A stretch of DNA of 64,000 bases from Scatophagus argus (GCF_020382885.2 NC_058502.1:5558001-5622000), one strand, 5' to 3'; shown: positions 23,701 through 34,098, counted from the first letter of the stretch. The notes: a model not told the origin generated them from the sequence alone. Program-made: numbers and translations.

Positions 23701-26700
23701 GGAGCCACTTTAACAGTCTGATATGCCATATTTCATTCTGAATTCATCTCTAACGTCTGAAAGGCAGATACACGTGTACACCGTCATATGTGTCAAACAG
23801 TCAACACAAAAACCAATTAGCAAACAGTAAGGGAACATTTTCACAGAACATCACAGAGTGTTTTCTGACAACCGTGCAACTGTAGTGTTGCCTTAATGTA
23901 GCAAAACGCGTCTACCAAGCAGACCATAAACCCCCAATAGGCTGCATTCAGCCGAGTGTGCATCATTAAAAAGGAGACAAACTAATAATGTGCGTTGTCC
24001 AAAGTACAAGTGAGCAAACACATAATGCTTCCATTACATATGCACATATTAAACAAGGAGGCATTTCTCCAGGGTGCGGAAACAGTAACGCAACAGAAGA
24101 ACTATTCACCAACGACATGCAACCTCATAATCATGAGAAAGCCTACATGCAAATGCAGCATCCTTGTCCATTATGATGAGACGTGCGGGCAGGCAGCTGG
24201 AGAATGGCACCTTTTTTTAAGGTTATTCAACTGACAAGTTCAATGCCCTGCAGGAAATGAGCTCTTTTACAGTAAGGGTGCAATACACAACAGTTACAGT
24301 ATGATTAAATGTGCAAATATAAGGCAAATAAACAAAATATAGGCATAAATACACATATATCAGATAGCTAAAATAGATGTGATAGACAACCAGATTAGAC
24401 AGACACACAGATCATATATATATATATATATATTCTAGGAGCTATTATTTGGCTTGGATGACATTTCTCATTTTTAGTAAGCATTAACATCTGAATTAGT
24501 CTGTCCACCATCCATGAAGTGCCTCTTACCTGATGAGCCATCGGTACAGACCTTCATCAAAGTGCCTGAGAGAGAGAGCAAAAGGAAAAAAGGGATATCT
24601 GAGTCACAAATTAACATAACAATAATAATAATAATAATGATACAGCACTGAGTAAGAAACACCTGAGCACTGGGCTTCATATCGGCTGAGGGACGTGTAG
24701 CAAGCATGATGTATGTGTGTGTTTCCCTACCAGTGAAAAGCCTTTAATTTTATTTATTTATTTTTGTGCTGCCTACAAACCCAAGCTGTTTTGCCCCTGA
24801 TATCAGCGGACAGCTTTATGCATTCCATCAATGTTGTCAACATCGGCCAGCTCAGCACATGCGGGCTGGACTGGAGTGCATCGGCGTCAGCACATTGGTC
24901 AATCTATTCTACGGCCAGTGCATTTTTACTGCAAAGCCAAACACACAGCCTTCCATCTCAACTTTATGTGCCCTAAATTAACAGGTCAGTTAATCACATT
25001 TAGGAACCGGGTAACGAAGAAAATGCTGTGATACTTTACTTTTTAATTCAAAGGGAATCAGATTTTACTTGCGGTCAAACACTACTTGTTTTTTTAAATT
25101 GTATATTACAAGGTCTGTATTTAATTACTTGTTTGTTCTTCCTAAACCTTGTTCATGCACTCGGCGAGTTTAAGTACATCTAGATTAAAATAATACAACA
25201 GTCCTGCAATAAAGAGAGCTGTTTCTGTTACTTAGAAAACCCTCACTGTTATACAAGGGGTGGGTAAAATAATAGAAACACCTCTCAGTATAACTCAGTA
25301 CAGTTCAACAGCACCACAAACTGGAGCCTCCATAATGAGCACAGTTGAATCGACATGCTGAAACATCAACAGTTTCCACACAATCTGATTATGACTGACA
25401 GCTGAACATATATTAGAACATATTTTCCTTTGACTGGATGTGTTGTACATCCTGGAGGACCTTAAAGTTAAACACAAATGAAACAAAATCTTCACTGCTG
25501 CAGGTACCTGAATCACCAGGAATATTTTTTTTCAAACTGTGGAAACTTTATTGTCTTCAGCCTATTTATATTTGAAGTCCTGCTGATTAAGGTGCTTCAT
25601 CCCTGTATAACGAGCGCCGTAATTTGTGTGTACTCATTAACTTGAGCAACTATGACCCCTTCAGTAAAAAAACAGGCATAGTCTTTCTCTGTGCTTTGTT
25701 AACAAGACTGTGAAATGAACTTAATAAATGTACCAATCATCATGTCATTTTCTTTTATAATGTCCACTCTTCGGAGGTGAGTGTGACAAAAATAACTCAG
25801 TCGGGTGGTTGTGTATGTCAACAAACTTATGGGCAGTGACTTAAGCTGGAAAAAAAATTACATAAATAAATTTTAATTTATGCTCTTATGTTGAATGGTG
25901 TTATATACTGACAAAATGGTATTTGTCAGATCCCTTTTAAAACTGAAAAAAGACATTTTTCTAACTGATGATTTTAACATGTGGACCTTTTTTCCCCCCT
26001 TCCCTTCCAACCATTTTTGCTTCAGTCTGAAATAAAGATATAATGTACCAGGTGCAGAGGTGACCTGTTGTTCTGATTGCCAGTAATGACAGAAGATGAG
26101 ACAATCCATCGTGACCAGTCTTACTGCTAAAGATTCGAGGCTCTTGAACTCAACTTACCCTTTCCTGAAGGACGCAAGGAACGCTAGCTTTTCCAGAAAC
26201 TCAAGTATTAAGCAAAGCTGTGAAATACTGTGTTTATATCAGTGGTGTTGACTGGAGTTGGATCTACTGTGTGATCTTACCTCCACATTCCTGTGAAACT
26301 GTGCATGATGCTGACACACCGAGGTAGCTTTGGGGGGACTAGTTTATCCAAAGTAGCCAGCATGGACGGAAGGCCAAACAGCACCAGATACTTCACATAG
26401 AAGAACTGGACGAGGGCCAAGGCCAGACCACCTGTGACCAGGGGAAAAAGGAGATGTTCAAACCAATATTTGTTTTGTTTGATGATGAAGACAAGTGTCA
26501 TACTTCTCGAAGAGAAAACAAACCTGTGTTATAAGTGAAGCACAAATTTACAAATGAACTATCAGAGGTTACATAACCTGGTTGATTATAACACCAAAAT
26601 TCATGAGTACTGGATTAGAACTGCAAAAATTAATCAATTAATCAATTAGTCGATTGAATAAAATTAGTTGCCAGTCATTTTGCTAAACAATTTATCATCC

Positions 26701-29218
26701 CAGTCATTTTTCAAACAAAAAATGTCAAACATTTGCTGTTTCCAGCTTATTAAATGTAGTTCTTTGTCATTTATGATAGTAAATGAAGAGTCTTCAGGTT
26801 TCAGACTGCTGGTTGGTCAAAAGAACTTTATATACTAAACAATAAACTGATTAACTGTAAAAATAATTGGCAGATGAAAATAATCGCTAGTGGCAGCTCT
26901 CGACTGGATTATGAATCAAGGGCAATGAGTGAGTCTGTAATCTGCATATCTGATGGAGCTTCAGAACAAACTAAATCCTGTGGGGGTAACGTGTTTTTTT
27001 TAAACTGTATCTCAGAAACATGTTCAGCATGTGTCTGAAGTTGCAGGGAAAGTACAAAGTACAAAAACACATACAGATTTAAAAAGACCTACCCAAGGCC
27101 CAAGGAGGAAGAATTTCTAAGTAGGTCTCATTAGACTGGATGGAGTGCATGTACATGACATGGATCATGTATTCTGCAATGCACCACCACAATACGATTC
27201 GTCCAGATCTGAGCACCAAGTAACTAAAGGAGGATTCGTTCCTGTCACTAGCCTCAGCTGGCCTTCGCATCTGCAAGTGTAGAAAGTGAGTATGTTATGA
27301 AGGGTTGCTGGCAAACACACCAGAAGAATAAATACCAGGATATATACTGTCAAGATGGAAATGAAAACTACCAGGCATAAAATTGGTCCAGAACAGACAG
27401 TCGGAGATCATCATCAACATCAACCAAATAAATGGAAGCTATTTAAATTCAGCACTGTCCCCTTGTACAAAGCTCAGCGCTGACGTTTTACCAGACCAAA
27501 ACAAAGGAGGAACTTTTAGACTTAATCACAGTTGTAGGCTCCTTTACCTGCTCAACATAGTTTTTATAAGTGATAATGGGTCCATTGTAGAAGAAAGGAT
27601 GATAGAAGGTGTATGAAAACAACCAACAGAGCTGCACAACTCCACCACAGTCCGGAGGGCACCAGCAGTGCTCCAGGCTGAAGCTGATGAAGCGTAGGCC
27701 ACAGACAGCAACACTGAAGAGCAGCAGATAGTACTCCTCCTCAGTCTTATACCAGCCTCTCTGTGTAATACAAAGAGAAGGCCAATTATTTTTATAACAC
27801 ATTGTTGTGCTTGAAGAAAGGACTTTTAGAATCACGACCAGGTCCGTCACACATTTCATGTAGTAAATTCTAATTTATAACTATTATGATTGATGCATAG
27901 TTTCTTGGCTTTAAACATGCTTTATCTTTCAGATAAAGGTGCCTTTGTGTTCTTTCATTTTCACTGCAATAAATGTTTAAAAATATGAGGACCGACGGTT
28001 AGCATATCTTCCAATGTTAGCCATTTATTCTCAAATGCTTGTAACAATACACTGAGCTTTGCCCATCTTCTATTCCTCAGGAACTACCGGAGATAACCTA
28101 CTTGATATGTATGTATACTTTTATCTTAACAGCTGAGTGGCCCCAGGGATAAACGTCCCCTTAGTCTCCTGCGCCCTCTTGTGTTTTTTGAAAATATGAC
28201 ATGTAGTAATAACGGACTGTACAGTGCAGCATATATTTTATTTTTCTGTTTTATCCTTTTAATACACAATATAAAAACATCCCTCTAATATGAGTTACAA
28301 GTATAATTCAGGTGATACAACCCACCTGGATCTCTTGAAGTGGCTGGATGTGAAGTGTGGAGAGCAGCAGCAGGTTACAGGTCCATGACAGTGCAGGCTT
28401 TCGCAGTTGGGCCACTGAAAAGGACAGGCCGAGCTGTACCAGCAGCACACTCACACCTTTAATTCCCAACACACTACTGGCTGCCAAGAGGCCATATATT
28501 GTGAGTGCTGGCACCCTAAGCTGTTAAAGAAAGATCAAAAATCTGGTGACTTGAAACATCTCTCATCTAACAGCAATATTACACCTAAGAGCAGCCACTT
28601 CCCTACCTTGGGGAAAAAGATGCTGGTCAGTCTTGATATCACAGCATGACCAATCAAAGTCCACAGCAAAGACCTCTTAGCCCACTCAGTCCAGAAAGTC
28701 CACTCAAAGTCTGATGGGTCCTGTGTTGACGGATCTAATTTTAATGTATGTTTCTATCAACCAAATGGATTAGGTCTTTCAAAAACATGACAAAATTCTA
28801 ACAACAAACAGAAAAAAAGGTTGTTAAAGCTCCTTTGTTTCTCCACAGCTGGAATTTACAACAAGCTTGTGATTTCAGTGAGTTGCACCATAATATTGGT
28901 TCACATTGTTTGTCAACATTTTCTATATTGCACTTACCCTTTTAAAACCCTTAAGAAGACCGTTTTCCAACTGGAATTCCCTCTGTAATCCTGCTTCATG
29001 CTCTGAGGTACAAATGGGAAATAAAAGCTTCACTTTTCTTTCTCTTTCCCTCTCAATCTACTGAACCAACATACTGATGTCTGTCTATCTACCTTACCTT
29101 TGGAGAACTTATGCAGGTGGTAGAAAGAGTACAGATGAGAGCCAAAGGACAGCACCCAGTATGCAAGGATTTCTGTCTGCGGCAGGGATGCCAACCGGGC
29201 CTTTGGTTTAGATGTCAT
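17656..29218 (-). CDS. hhat: hhat (Hedgehog acyltransferase), complete, 11 coding exons
   Basis: MBOAT-family palmitoyltransferase of the endoplasmic reticulum membrane that attaches palmitate to the N-terminal Cys of Hedgehog proteins. Minus-strand coding exons: 29098-29218, 28938-29002, 28607-28720, 28326-28520, 27548-27760, 27093-27270, 26281-26431, 24530-24565, 21767-21968, 21090-21234, 17656-17741. They total 1506 bases (501 residues; human has 493), and every junction keeps frame. The protein is strongly hydrophobic with many membrane helices. Family landmarks are DFEWTFWTEWAK, RGWYKTEEEYYLL, FFYVKYLVLFG, PRCVSIMHSFTGMWR, the presumed catalytic Asp349 in RHFDEGLYRW, His389 in LWHGGHDY, and SNLVFLGG near the end. 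The spacing of Asp and His equals that in human (339/379). The exact N-terminus is uncertain (see findings). Confidence 0.95.
17742..21089 (-). other. hhat: hhat last intron, 3.3 kb
   Basis: No exon seen. It contains a GT microsatellite (19885-19904) and short AT tracts near 20400 and 20825. No mobile element was recognised. Confidence 0.7.
19885..19904. repeat. (GT)n microsatellite
   Basis: An uninterrupted dinucleotide tract of about ten units. Confidence 0.85.
21090..21234 (-). CDS. hhat: hhat coding exon 10
   Basis: It lies between atttcccag and GTAAATTG and encodes ERHFSAAIERRCIALL and TAMLILSNLVFLGGIHVGRI, ending KRVFMQ plus one base. Confidence 0.95.
21767..21968 (-). CDS. hhat: hhat coding exon 9, catalytic His
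   Basis: It lies between atattccag and GTAAGTG and encodes YIYVPLGGSRHGPLNKML, GLAFGFVCLWHGGHDYLQYW with the MBOAT His389, and NWAGVLVENGL. Confidence 0.95.
21969..24529 (-). other. hhat: hhat intron 8, 2.6 kb
   Basis: No exon or recognisable transposon was seen; a TA tract lies at 24414-24433. Confidence 0.65.
24414..24433. repeat. (TA)n microsatellite
   Basis: A pure TA tract about 100 bases from the small hhat exon 8, on its intron side. Confidence 0.85.
24530..24565 (-). CDS. hhat: hhat coding exon 8, 36-base exon with catalytic Asp
   Basis: It lies between ctctcag and GTAAGAGG and encodes only RHFDEGLYRWLI plus part of an Arg codon. It holds Asp349, equivalent to human Asp339. Its length is a multiple of three and its phases are symmetric. 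Confidence 0.95.
24566..26280 (-). other. hhat: hhat intron 7, 1.7 kb
   Basis: No exon seen; it contains an AAT trinucleotide tract at 24618-24639. Open frames on both strands lack homology. Confidence 0.65.
24618..24639. repeat. (AAT)n microsatellite
   Basis: About seven uninterrupted AAT units in the hhat intron just upstream of the 36-base exon. Confidence 0.85.
26281..26431 (-). CDS. hhat: hhat coding exon 7
   Basis: It lies between ggtcacag and GTAAGATC and encodes GLALALVQFFYVKYLVLFGL and VPPKLPRCVSIMHSFTGMW, nearly identical to human HHAT. The upper border is placed by reading frame (one-base uncertainty). Confidence 0.95.
26615..26905 (+). repeat. Dispersed repeat family C (hAT-like short element), copy 1
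   Basis: It starts AACTGCAAAAATTAATC with repeated ATCAATTA, passes TCATTTTTCAAACAAAAAATG, AAACATTTGCTGTTTCCAGC and TTCTTTGTCATTTATGATAG, and ends AAAATAATCGCTAGTGGCAG. These are the ordered landmarks of a very common teleost non-autonomous element. An inverted copy lies at 41655-41890. Confidence 0.65.
27093..27270 (-). CDS. hhat: hhat coding exon 6
   Basis: It lies between cttgcag and GTAGGT and encodes IVLWWCIAEYMIHVMYMHSI and the ETYLEILPPWALG stretch. Confidence 0.95.
27548..27760 (-). CDS. hhat: hhat coding exon 5
   Basis: It lies between ttacacag and GTAAAG and encodes RGWYKTEEEYYLLLFSVAV, FSLEHCW and YTFYHPFFYNGPIITY, the MBOAT segment before the catalytic half. Confidence 0.95.
28326..28520 (-). 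CDS. hhat: hhat coding exon 4
   Basis: It lies between tttaacag and GTGGGT and encodes two hydrophobic helices; landmarks are LSFSVAQLRKPALSW and CNLLLLSTLHIQPLQ. Confidence 0.95.
28607..28720 (-). CDS. hhat: hhat coding exon 3
   Basis: It lies between tcaacacag and GTAGGG and encodes DPSDFEWTFWTEWAKRSLLW then TLIGHAVISRLTSIFFPK. Confidence 0.95.
28938..29002 (-). CDS. hhat: hhat coding exon 2
   Basis: It lies between tacctcag and GTAAGTG and encodes EHEAGLQREFQLENGLLKGF followed by KR, matching the human REHEEELDQEFELET segment. Confidence 0.9.
29098..29218 (-). CDS. hhat: hhat coding exon 1 (annotated start)
   Basis: It encodes MTSKPKARLASLPQTEILAY then WVLSFGSHLYSFYHLHKFSK and the first base of the next codon, ending TCCAAAG/GTAAGG. 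The LPQTEILAYW...SFGSHLYSFY part aligns with the first membrane segment of human HHAT (LPRWELALYLLASLGFHFYS). The exon may begin at 29230 after a cacag acceptor. Confidence 0.85.
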
Positions 29219-29230
29219 CAGGTAAAATCA

Positions 29231-30120
29231 CTGTGCTAATAGTGCACAACAAAGTGAGCCATTTAATCTGACTGACAAGTAAGATGGGCAAAGTTGTATG
29301 TGAAATGACTGTATTTCTGTTTCATCTGTTTTCAGGGATGTTTTCTAAACGTAGAAGAAACTATTAGAAATTGTCATCATGCTTACAGCAACGCCACAAG
29401 CAGTGATTTATTAAATAAACTGAAACAATGACATCATACTAGGGCAATATCACTACACTTCAAATACAATCTGTTATGCAAAATAGGTTTTTGTTTTACA
29501 ATGATTTACTGTTTGCACCATCACCATATTTGTGAATACACAAACAGACCACTTGGCAGCGTTATATAACTGGTCATGGAATTTTGTAACAATTTCCACA
29601 AATTTGCTGAATTCAAAAAGTAATTTGCACAAGTTATAAACTGTTCAAAAAAAGGTTATGTGTTATTACAGTGTTAGGTACCTTTTCCATCGCACTGACT
29701 GAAATTAGCTTGGTGAGGTTGTGTCAAACCGTTGCAATCAGTGTCGTTGCTAGGTAACACTGAGCCCAAAGGTTAGATCTGATATGCAAAGTAGCGGCAC
29801 CTTCGCTAGCTAACGTGTGATCAAACCAACCAAAGTTACTTCGCATCCTCTTGGCATTCATGACAGGAAATCAACACTAAGTCGGCTTATGTTCAAGTTA
29901 AAAGCTTTCGTTCTGATTTGGATGTTTGTTTCATTCCCACGTAGTTAGGTCATCTGAAAACTTCCGTAAGCTATCGTACTCGAACTGCGGTTAGCTAACG
30001 TTAGCTAAGGTGGCTAATCATATGAAGAAGTTTCAGTGTTACCTGCTGGGCTGGTGTCCATTACATTACTACGGACCGACTGCCTGAAAGCCCCTGGACC
30101 GTGAGGACGTAATGTTAGCA
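29231..30120 (-). promoter_or_regulatory. hhat: hhat 5' region with candidate first exon
   Basis: On the minus strand a CAGCAG/GTAACAC donor lies at 30042, making a first exon from about 30110 to 30043. This would splice to 29230 or to a possible 17-base exon at 29684-29700 (tttcag/...AAAAG/GTACC). The region is richer in CpG than its surroundings and includes an X-box-like site. No TATA box was identified, so the transcription start is an estimate. Confidence 0.4.
29746..29758. promoter_or_regulatory. X-box-like (RFX) site
   Basis: GTTGCTAGGTAAC is an imperfect palindrome close to the RFX-factor consensus (GTNRCC, short spacer, RGYAAC), about 530 bases upstream of the annotated hhat start codon. 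Confidence 0.45.
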
Positions 30121-31187
30121 CCCCGGCATCCAACATTCAAATGTTATTATTTCTTCTTCCCGTCCTTGTTTTATTCATGATGTCTGGCAAACAACTTTTC
30201 AGAGCATGGTCGCCCCCAACAGGGCAGGAACTGCTAATGTCAGGTTAACCTCCCAGGAAAACACAAGTCCGAGCGCTGTGAATAATTGCTTTGATTTTAT
30301 GCTACTTTCTGCTTCATCTTCATTGATTTATTGTATAGCATATACATATACTGTATAGTTTCTACCAAGATCAGGACTTTTCAAGAAGAACACGATCAAC
30401 ATAATACATTTAATGAGCTAAGCTCATTTTGGTGTTCACTTTGAACTGATATTCTCTGTCTTGCTGGCTTTATAGTAGGCCTACATAGTATTATATACTA
30501 CAAGACACTTGTTACGTTATTGTGCCACACCCTGTGCTTTAGTGCAGAAAATGAAGGTGATATCCCAGTTCCTGATAAATGAAATAGTCCTTCCTTTGAT
30601 TATAACTTTTAAGTTATTTGCATCATCAGTTTTCAGTCATGTTTTGTTTTCAGTCGTGTTCTGTTTTTCTGGGGCAAGTGAAGAAAAAAAAACTTATTTA
30701 AAAGATTTTCCTCACATCCTAAAAGATTGCTGAACGTATGGACTTCACATACAAATATATTAGAATTGAGGAAATTTGTAAGGATTTTTGCTCACACAAA
30801 ATTATTTTCCCTTGACATTTTAATCACTCTACAAGAGGATTGTCAGAGTTTGAAAGGGTTTATTGTGGAGAAAATGTGTTGGTACAGAAGGTCAATGGAT
30901 AAGCAACTGTCTCTAGGCATGCATGGATTAGACAGGTTTGTAGGGTTTTCACAGCTCAACAAAAGAGCAGAGTATCTTAACAACTAAAGAGGCACTGGGA
31001 AGTAACAAATATGGTTACAAGTTGACATCAAGACATTGTGTATAACAGCAACATAACATAAATCCGTCCTCCATACCTGATTCATTCTTTCCTCATTGAC
31101 GAAATCTGCAACTTTTCACCAACTTTTCCTACAAATTAAAGGAGTATTTAGACTCAACTTATAAACTTAACAAATAAACATTCCATG
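30121..31187. other. hhat-myoz1 intergenic spacer
   Basis: About 1.1 kb between the inferred hhat 5' end and the myoz1 polyadenylation signal. No gene or repeat was recognised. It is the junction between two ancestral gene blocks. Confidence 0.6.
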
Positions 31188-31193
31188 TTTTAT
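31188..31193 (-). terminator. myoz1: Candidate myoz1 polyadenylation signal
   Basis: AATAAA on the minus strand, about 240 bases beyond the myoz1 stop codon. Confidence 0.5.
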
Positions 31194-31430
31194 TTCCCCA
31201 TAACATCCATAGATTTTTTTGCCTTGCAATCAAGTACAGAACAAAATAAGAACATGACCACAATTTATATAGACATTCAGTTATCCACACTGAGAGTTTT
31301 CAAATTCACAAATTTATCAGTTAATCGTAAGCTCGTCTATCATTCGTGTGCATGCTAATGTGTATGCATGCATTCATGCTTGTGTGTGTGTCTCTGCCGA
31401 GTGAATGCAATCACAGCATGAATATTTTGT

Positions 31431-31665
31431 TCACAGCTCATCTGTCTCTCCGTCAAAGGGCACAACATCCGACTCCATATGAATGCTGCTGGGCTCACTG
31501 CTGCCTGCCCAGCCGATAGGAGTGCGGTTGAAGGAAGGCCGGCAGCCGATGTCATGTTGGTACACCACTGCAGGTTCCGGCTCCTGTTTAGCTGGCTCAC
31601 TTTCTGGAAGCTGGAATTTCATGAACTGGTTGGCCTTCTCAAAGCCGCCGTAGGGTATGGCACAC
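31431..31665 (-). CDS. myoz1: myoz1 coding exon 5 and stop
   Basis: It follows cctttctag and encodes CAIPYGGFEKANQFMKFQLP, the alpha-actinin/telethonin-binding region, RPSFNRTPIGWAG and the C-terminal GETDEL before TGA. Confidence 0.95.
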
Positions 31666-34098
31666 CTAGAAAGGTGAGATGGTTATTACAGCCCCTGTTT
31701 GTCACACAGCACCTACAAAGTCAGGCCTTGAGGGAATTACCTGTTGAAGCATTTCCACATGGGCAAATCCTTTTGCTTAAAGGGACCAGGCATTGCAGTT
31801 TTCAGAGTAGCTAACAGATTTTCATCACCCTTCATGGCCTTCTCCCATGGGGACACGTACATCCTCGCGTGAGTGTGTTTCTTAGTGTCATCGCTTCCAC
31901 CTCCTGTGAGGAAAACAACCACGGCTAAAGGATATGACACACTCAGCTGGAGTTTGTAAGGCTTATATCAAGTGGTAATATTCGTAACATCAGTTGATTG
32001 TTTATGTAGATGAAAAAGTTAAACATCTTGGGAAATATTTTCATTCATTTTATTGCTAAAAGTTAGTCTGTACAGATTTTGCTTGAGCCAGCAGCTGCTT
32101 AGCTTAACTTTGCACAAAAGCTGGAAATGTGGGGAAACCGCAACTGTGACTCAGCAAATTGGCACATTATATCTCATTTGTTTTATCCATTCAAAAGTGA
32201 CTTGCTTAAGTCTCTGTTGCATTATGGCTACATTATGGCAACGACATAATTTATTGAGTTATATTTTTATGAACTTGCATGGTTTTTTATTTATATTTTG
32301 AGTGTTTGTTCATTTCAGAATCCAGCACTTTATTTATTGAATGATTAAGTCAAGCAAAATCTGTATCCTTTGTGCTTTCACAGGCACTATAAAACAGAAT
32401 TCTCATAAAAATGCTTAATAAAATGATACCAACCTTTTAGGGGAGACCACTCACTCACTCCCTCTCCTTTTCCACCTTTTCCATGGTCTCCCCCACCCAT
32501 TCCTCCTGCATCTCCTGCACCTCCTGCACCTCCTGCTCCTCCTGCTCCTTTGCTTCCGGGCTTTGGAGGAGGCACAGGGGCCCCTCCCCCAGCATGAATC
32601 CCAACAAAATGCAGCTGTCCAGCCTCTTTGCTAAGAAAATGCCCACCAACATTTATCATCTGACCTCCCATCTGACCACCCAGAGAGGGGACAAACTTTT
32701 GGAGGTTGTCCTGAAAGAAACATGATCAATATAACTGAACATATGCCACACTCATTTGTATTTGCTGATAAACTATGCCACATCTTCTTGAAACTATACC
32801 CGACAAGCATTACTGATCACACTAATCTGACTGCTTTGGTTTGTCAATAATCAATATTTGTCAATAATAAGCACCCAGCTGAGAATCGGGTTGCTTGATA
32901 GCTGTCATTGCGCTGTGTTTCTTTCAAACTGTTAATTAGGACAGATTAAGGATTGAAAAGTGACAAGAATAAGTATGTTTTTTTTTAAATACACAAATTT
33001 GTCATATTTCTACTTGGGAAATGTGTTTCAGGGTTCCGCTGGAATTTCAGGTTTTTTGTTTGCATTTCATAACTAACCTTTGAGAAAAAAAATGCCACAA
33101 AAAGCATTGGAATTTGTTTTTCTTCATAAACTATGCTCTTACCATAGACTCGCTGCTGAAGATGTCAGGGTTGTTCTCATAGATGAACTTCTCTACTCTC
33201 TGCTGCCTCATCTTGAACATCTTGGAGCCGCGGTTCTTCATCAGGGAAAGCTCCTCCAGCATGATGTCTTTGGGAGTCCTGATTTTTGTTCCCAAGTCAA
33301 ACTCAGATGCTTCTGGCTCTGACTCGTACTCTAGGTAAGGGACATTTGCACAAGTCAGCATTATATTTTGTGTCAGTGTAGAAAGGAAATGTCTTGAAGG
33401 TATAGAGCTTTGTTTTCTTATATATTCACTGATGTTTAATCATAAGTGTCAAAATGATTTGTCCTCTTGACCAGAGATGCTTTGTTTGTCAAGGACTGGG
33501 ATTCATGGTAATGACATGCCAAAGAGAAAAACTGGAAAACAGTCACAAAAGCAAAAAGCAATCAGTAATCCATCTTGTCTGACATGACTGTAACTACAAA
33601 TTTTAGGGTTGTAGTTTAGTTCTCTTGTGTCATGAGCACAGTATTTCCTATTTTTCTCTCTGTGTGCATTTATATGCATGTTTGTCCTGAAATAATATGT
33701 TAAAAGTTTTGCACTTCATAACGGTACTTGATTTTACACATTTGTGATAACATTTATTGACTGTTCCTATGGTATTTTTACCGACTGGATAAAATACAGT
33801 AATTCTGTGAACTCAATAAAGTCAGACTACAGAATCTATTTAGAGTTATGTTAATTAAATTTGTTCTTGTTTTGTGTTATTTTTATTCCTATTTTTTACT
33901 TGTCCTTCATTGTAATCCCATGAGATTTGTACCTATCACCTGTCATCCATCTATTTATTTGTAAGAGCAGAAATGAACATTGAAAATTTGGTCATATTTT
34001 CTGCCAGCCTTACCATCCTGAGTGATGTTTGATAGGTCAGTTATGATCTTGGAGATCTTTTTCCGCTTGTTTATGGGGGCTGGTGTTCCGAGAGGCAT
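31431..34098 (-). CDS. myoz1: myoz1 (myozenin-1 / calsarcin-2), complete, 5 coding exons
   Basis: Sarcomeric Z-disc protein that in mammals binds alpha-actinin, filamin C, telethonin and calcineurin, mainly in fast skeletal muscle. Minus-strand coding exons: 34014-34098, 33143-33330, 32434-32710, 31741-31903, 31431-31665, 948 bases, 315 residues (human 299). Conserved blocks are PLGTPAPINKRKKISKI at the start, DIMLEELSLMKNRGSKMFKM with RQQRVEKFIYENNPDIF, MYVSPWEKAM, CAIPYGGFEKANQFMKFQLP, RPSFNRTPIGW, and the C-terminal GETDEL, the class III PDZ ligand of the family. Residues about 117-175 are a Gly/Ala-rich linker. It lies tail to head upstream of hhat and beside synpo2l, its neighbour in human 10q22; that context and the sequence favour MYOZ1 over MYOZ2 or MYOZ3. 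Confidence 0.95.
31741..31903 (-). CDS. myoz1: myoz1 coding exon 4
   Basis: It lies between tcctcacag and GTAATTC and encodes GGSDDTKKHTHARMYVSPWE and KAMKGDENLLATLKTAMPG, ending MWKCFN plus part of an Arg codon. Confidence 0.95.
32005..32205. repeat. Dispersed repeat family B, fragment in myoz1 intron
   Basis: AAAGTTAAACATCTTGGGAA starts it, followed by GCCAGCAGCTGCTTAGCTTA, CAAAAGCTGGAAATGTGGGG and TCTCATTTGTTTTATCCATT. This is the same motif order as the element half seen at 13845-14185. Confidence 0.55.
32434..32710 (-). CDS. myoz1: myoz1 coding exon 3, Gly/Ala-rich linker
   Basis: It lies between tttctttcag and GTTGGT. It encodes DNLQKFVPSLGGQM, then a Gly-rich run with repeated GAGGAGG and GGGDHGKGGKGEG, ending SEWSPLK. 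Mammalian MYOZ1 has a Gly-rich segment at the same place. Confidence 0.9.
33143..33330 (-). CDS. myoz1: myoz1 coding exon 2
   Basis: It lies between ttacctag and GTAAGAG. It encodes YESEPEASEFDLGTKIRTPK then DIMLEELSLMKNRGSKMFKM and RQQRVEKFIYENNPDIF, the most conserved myozenin block. Confidence 0.95.
34014..34098 (-). CDS. myoz1: myoz1 coding exon 1
   Basis: It starts at the ATG just after a ccttttag/CG acceptor, so the 5' UTR is split. It encodes MPLGTPAPINKRKKISKIIT and DLSNITQD, ending GATG/GTAAGG. Confidence 0.95.
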
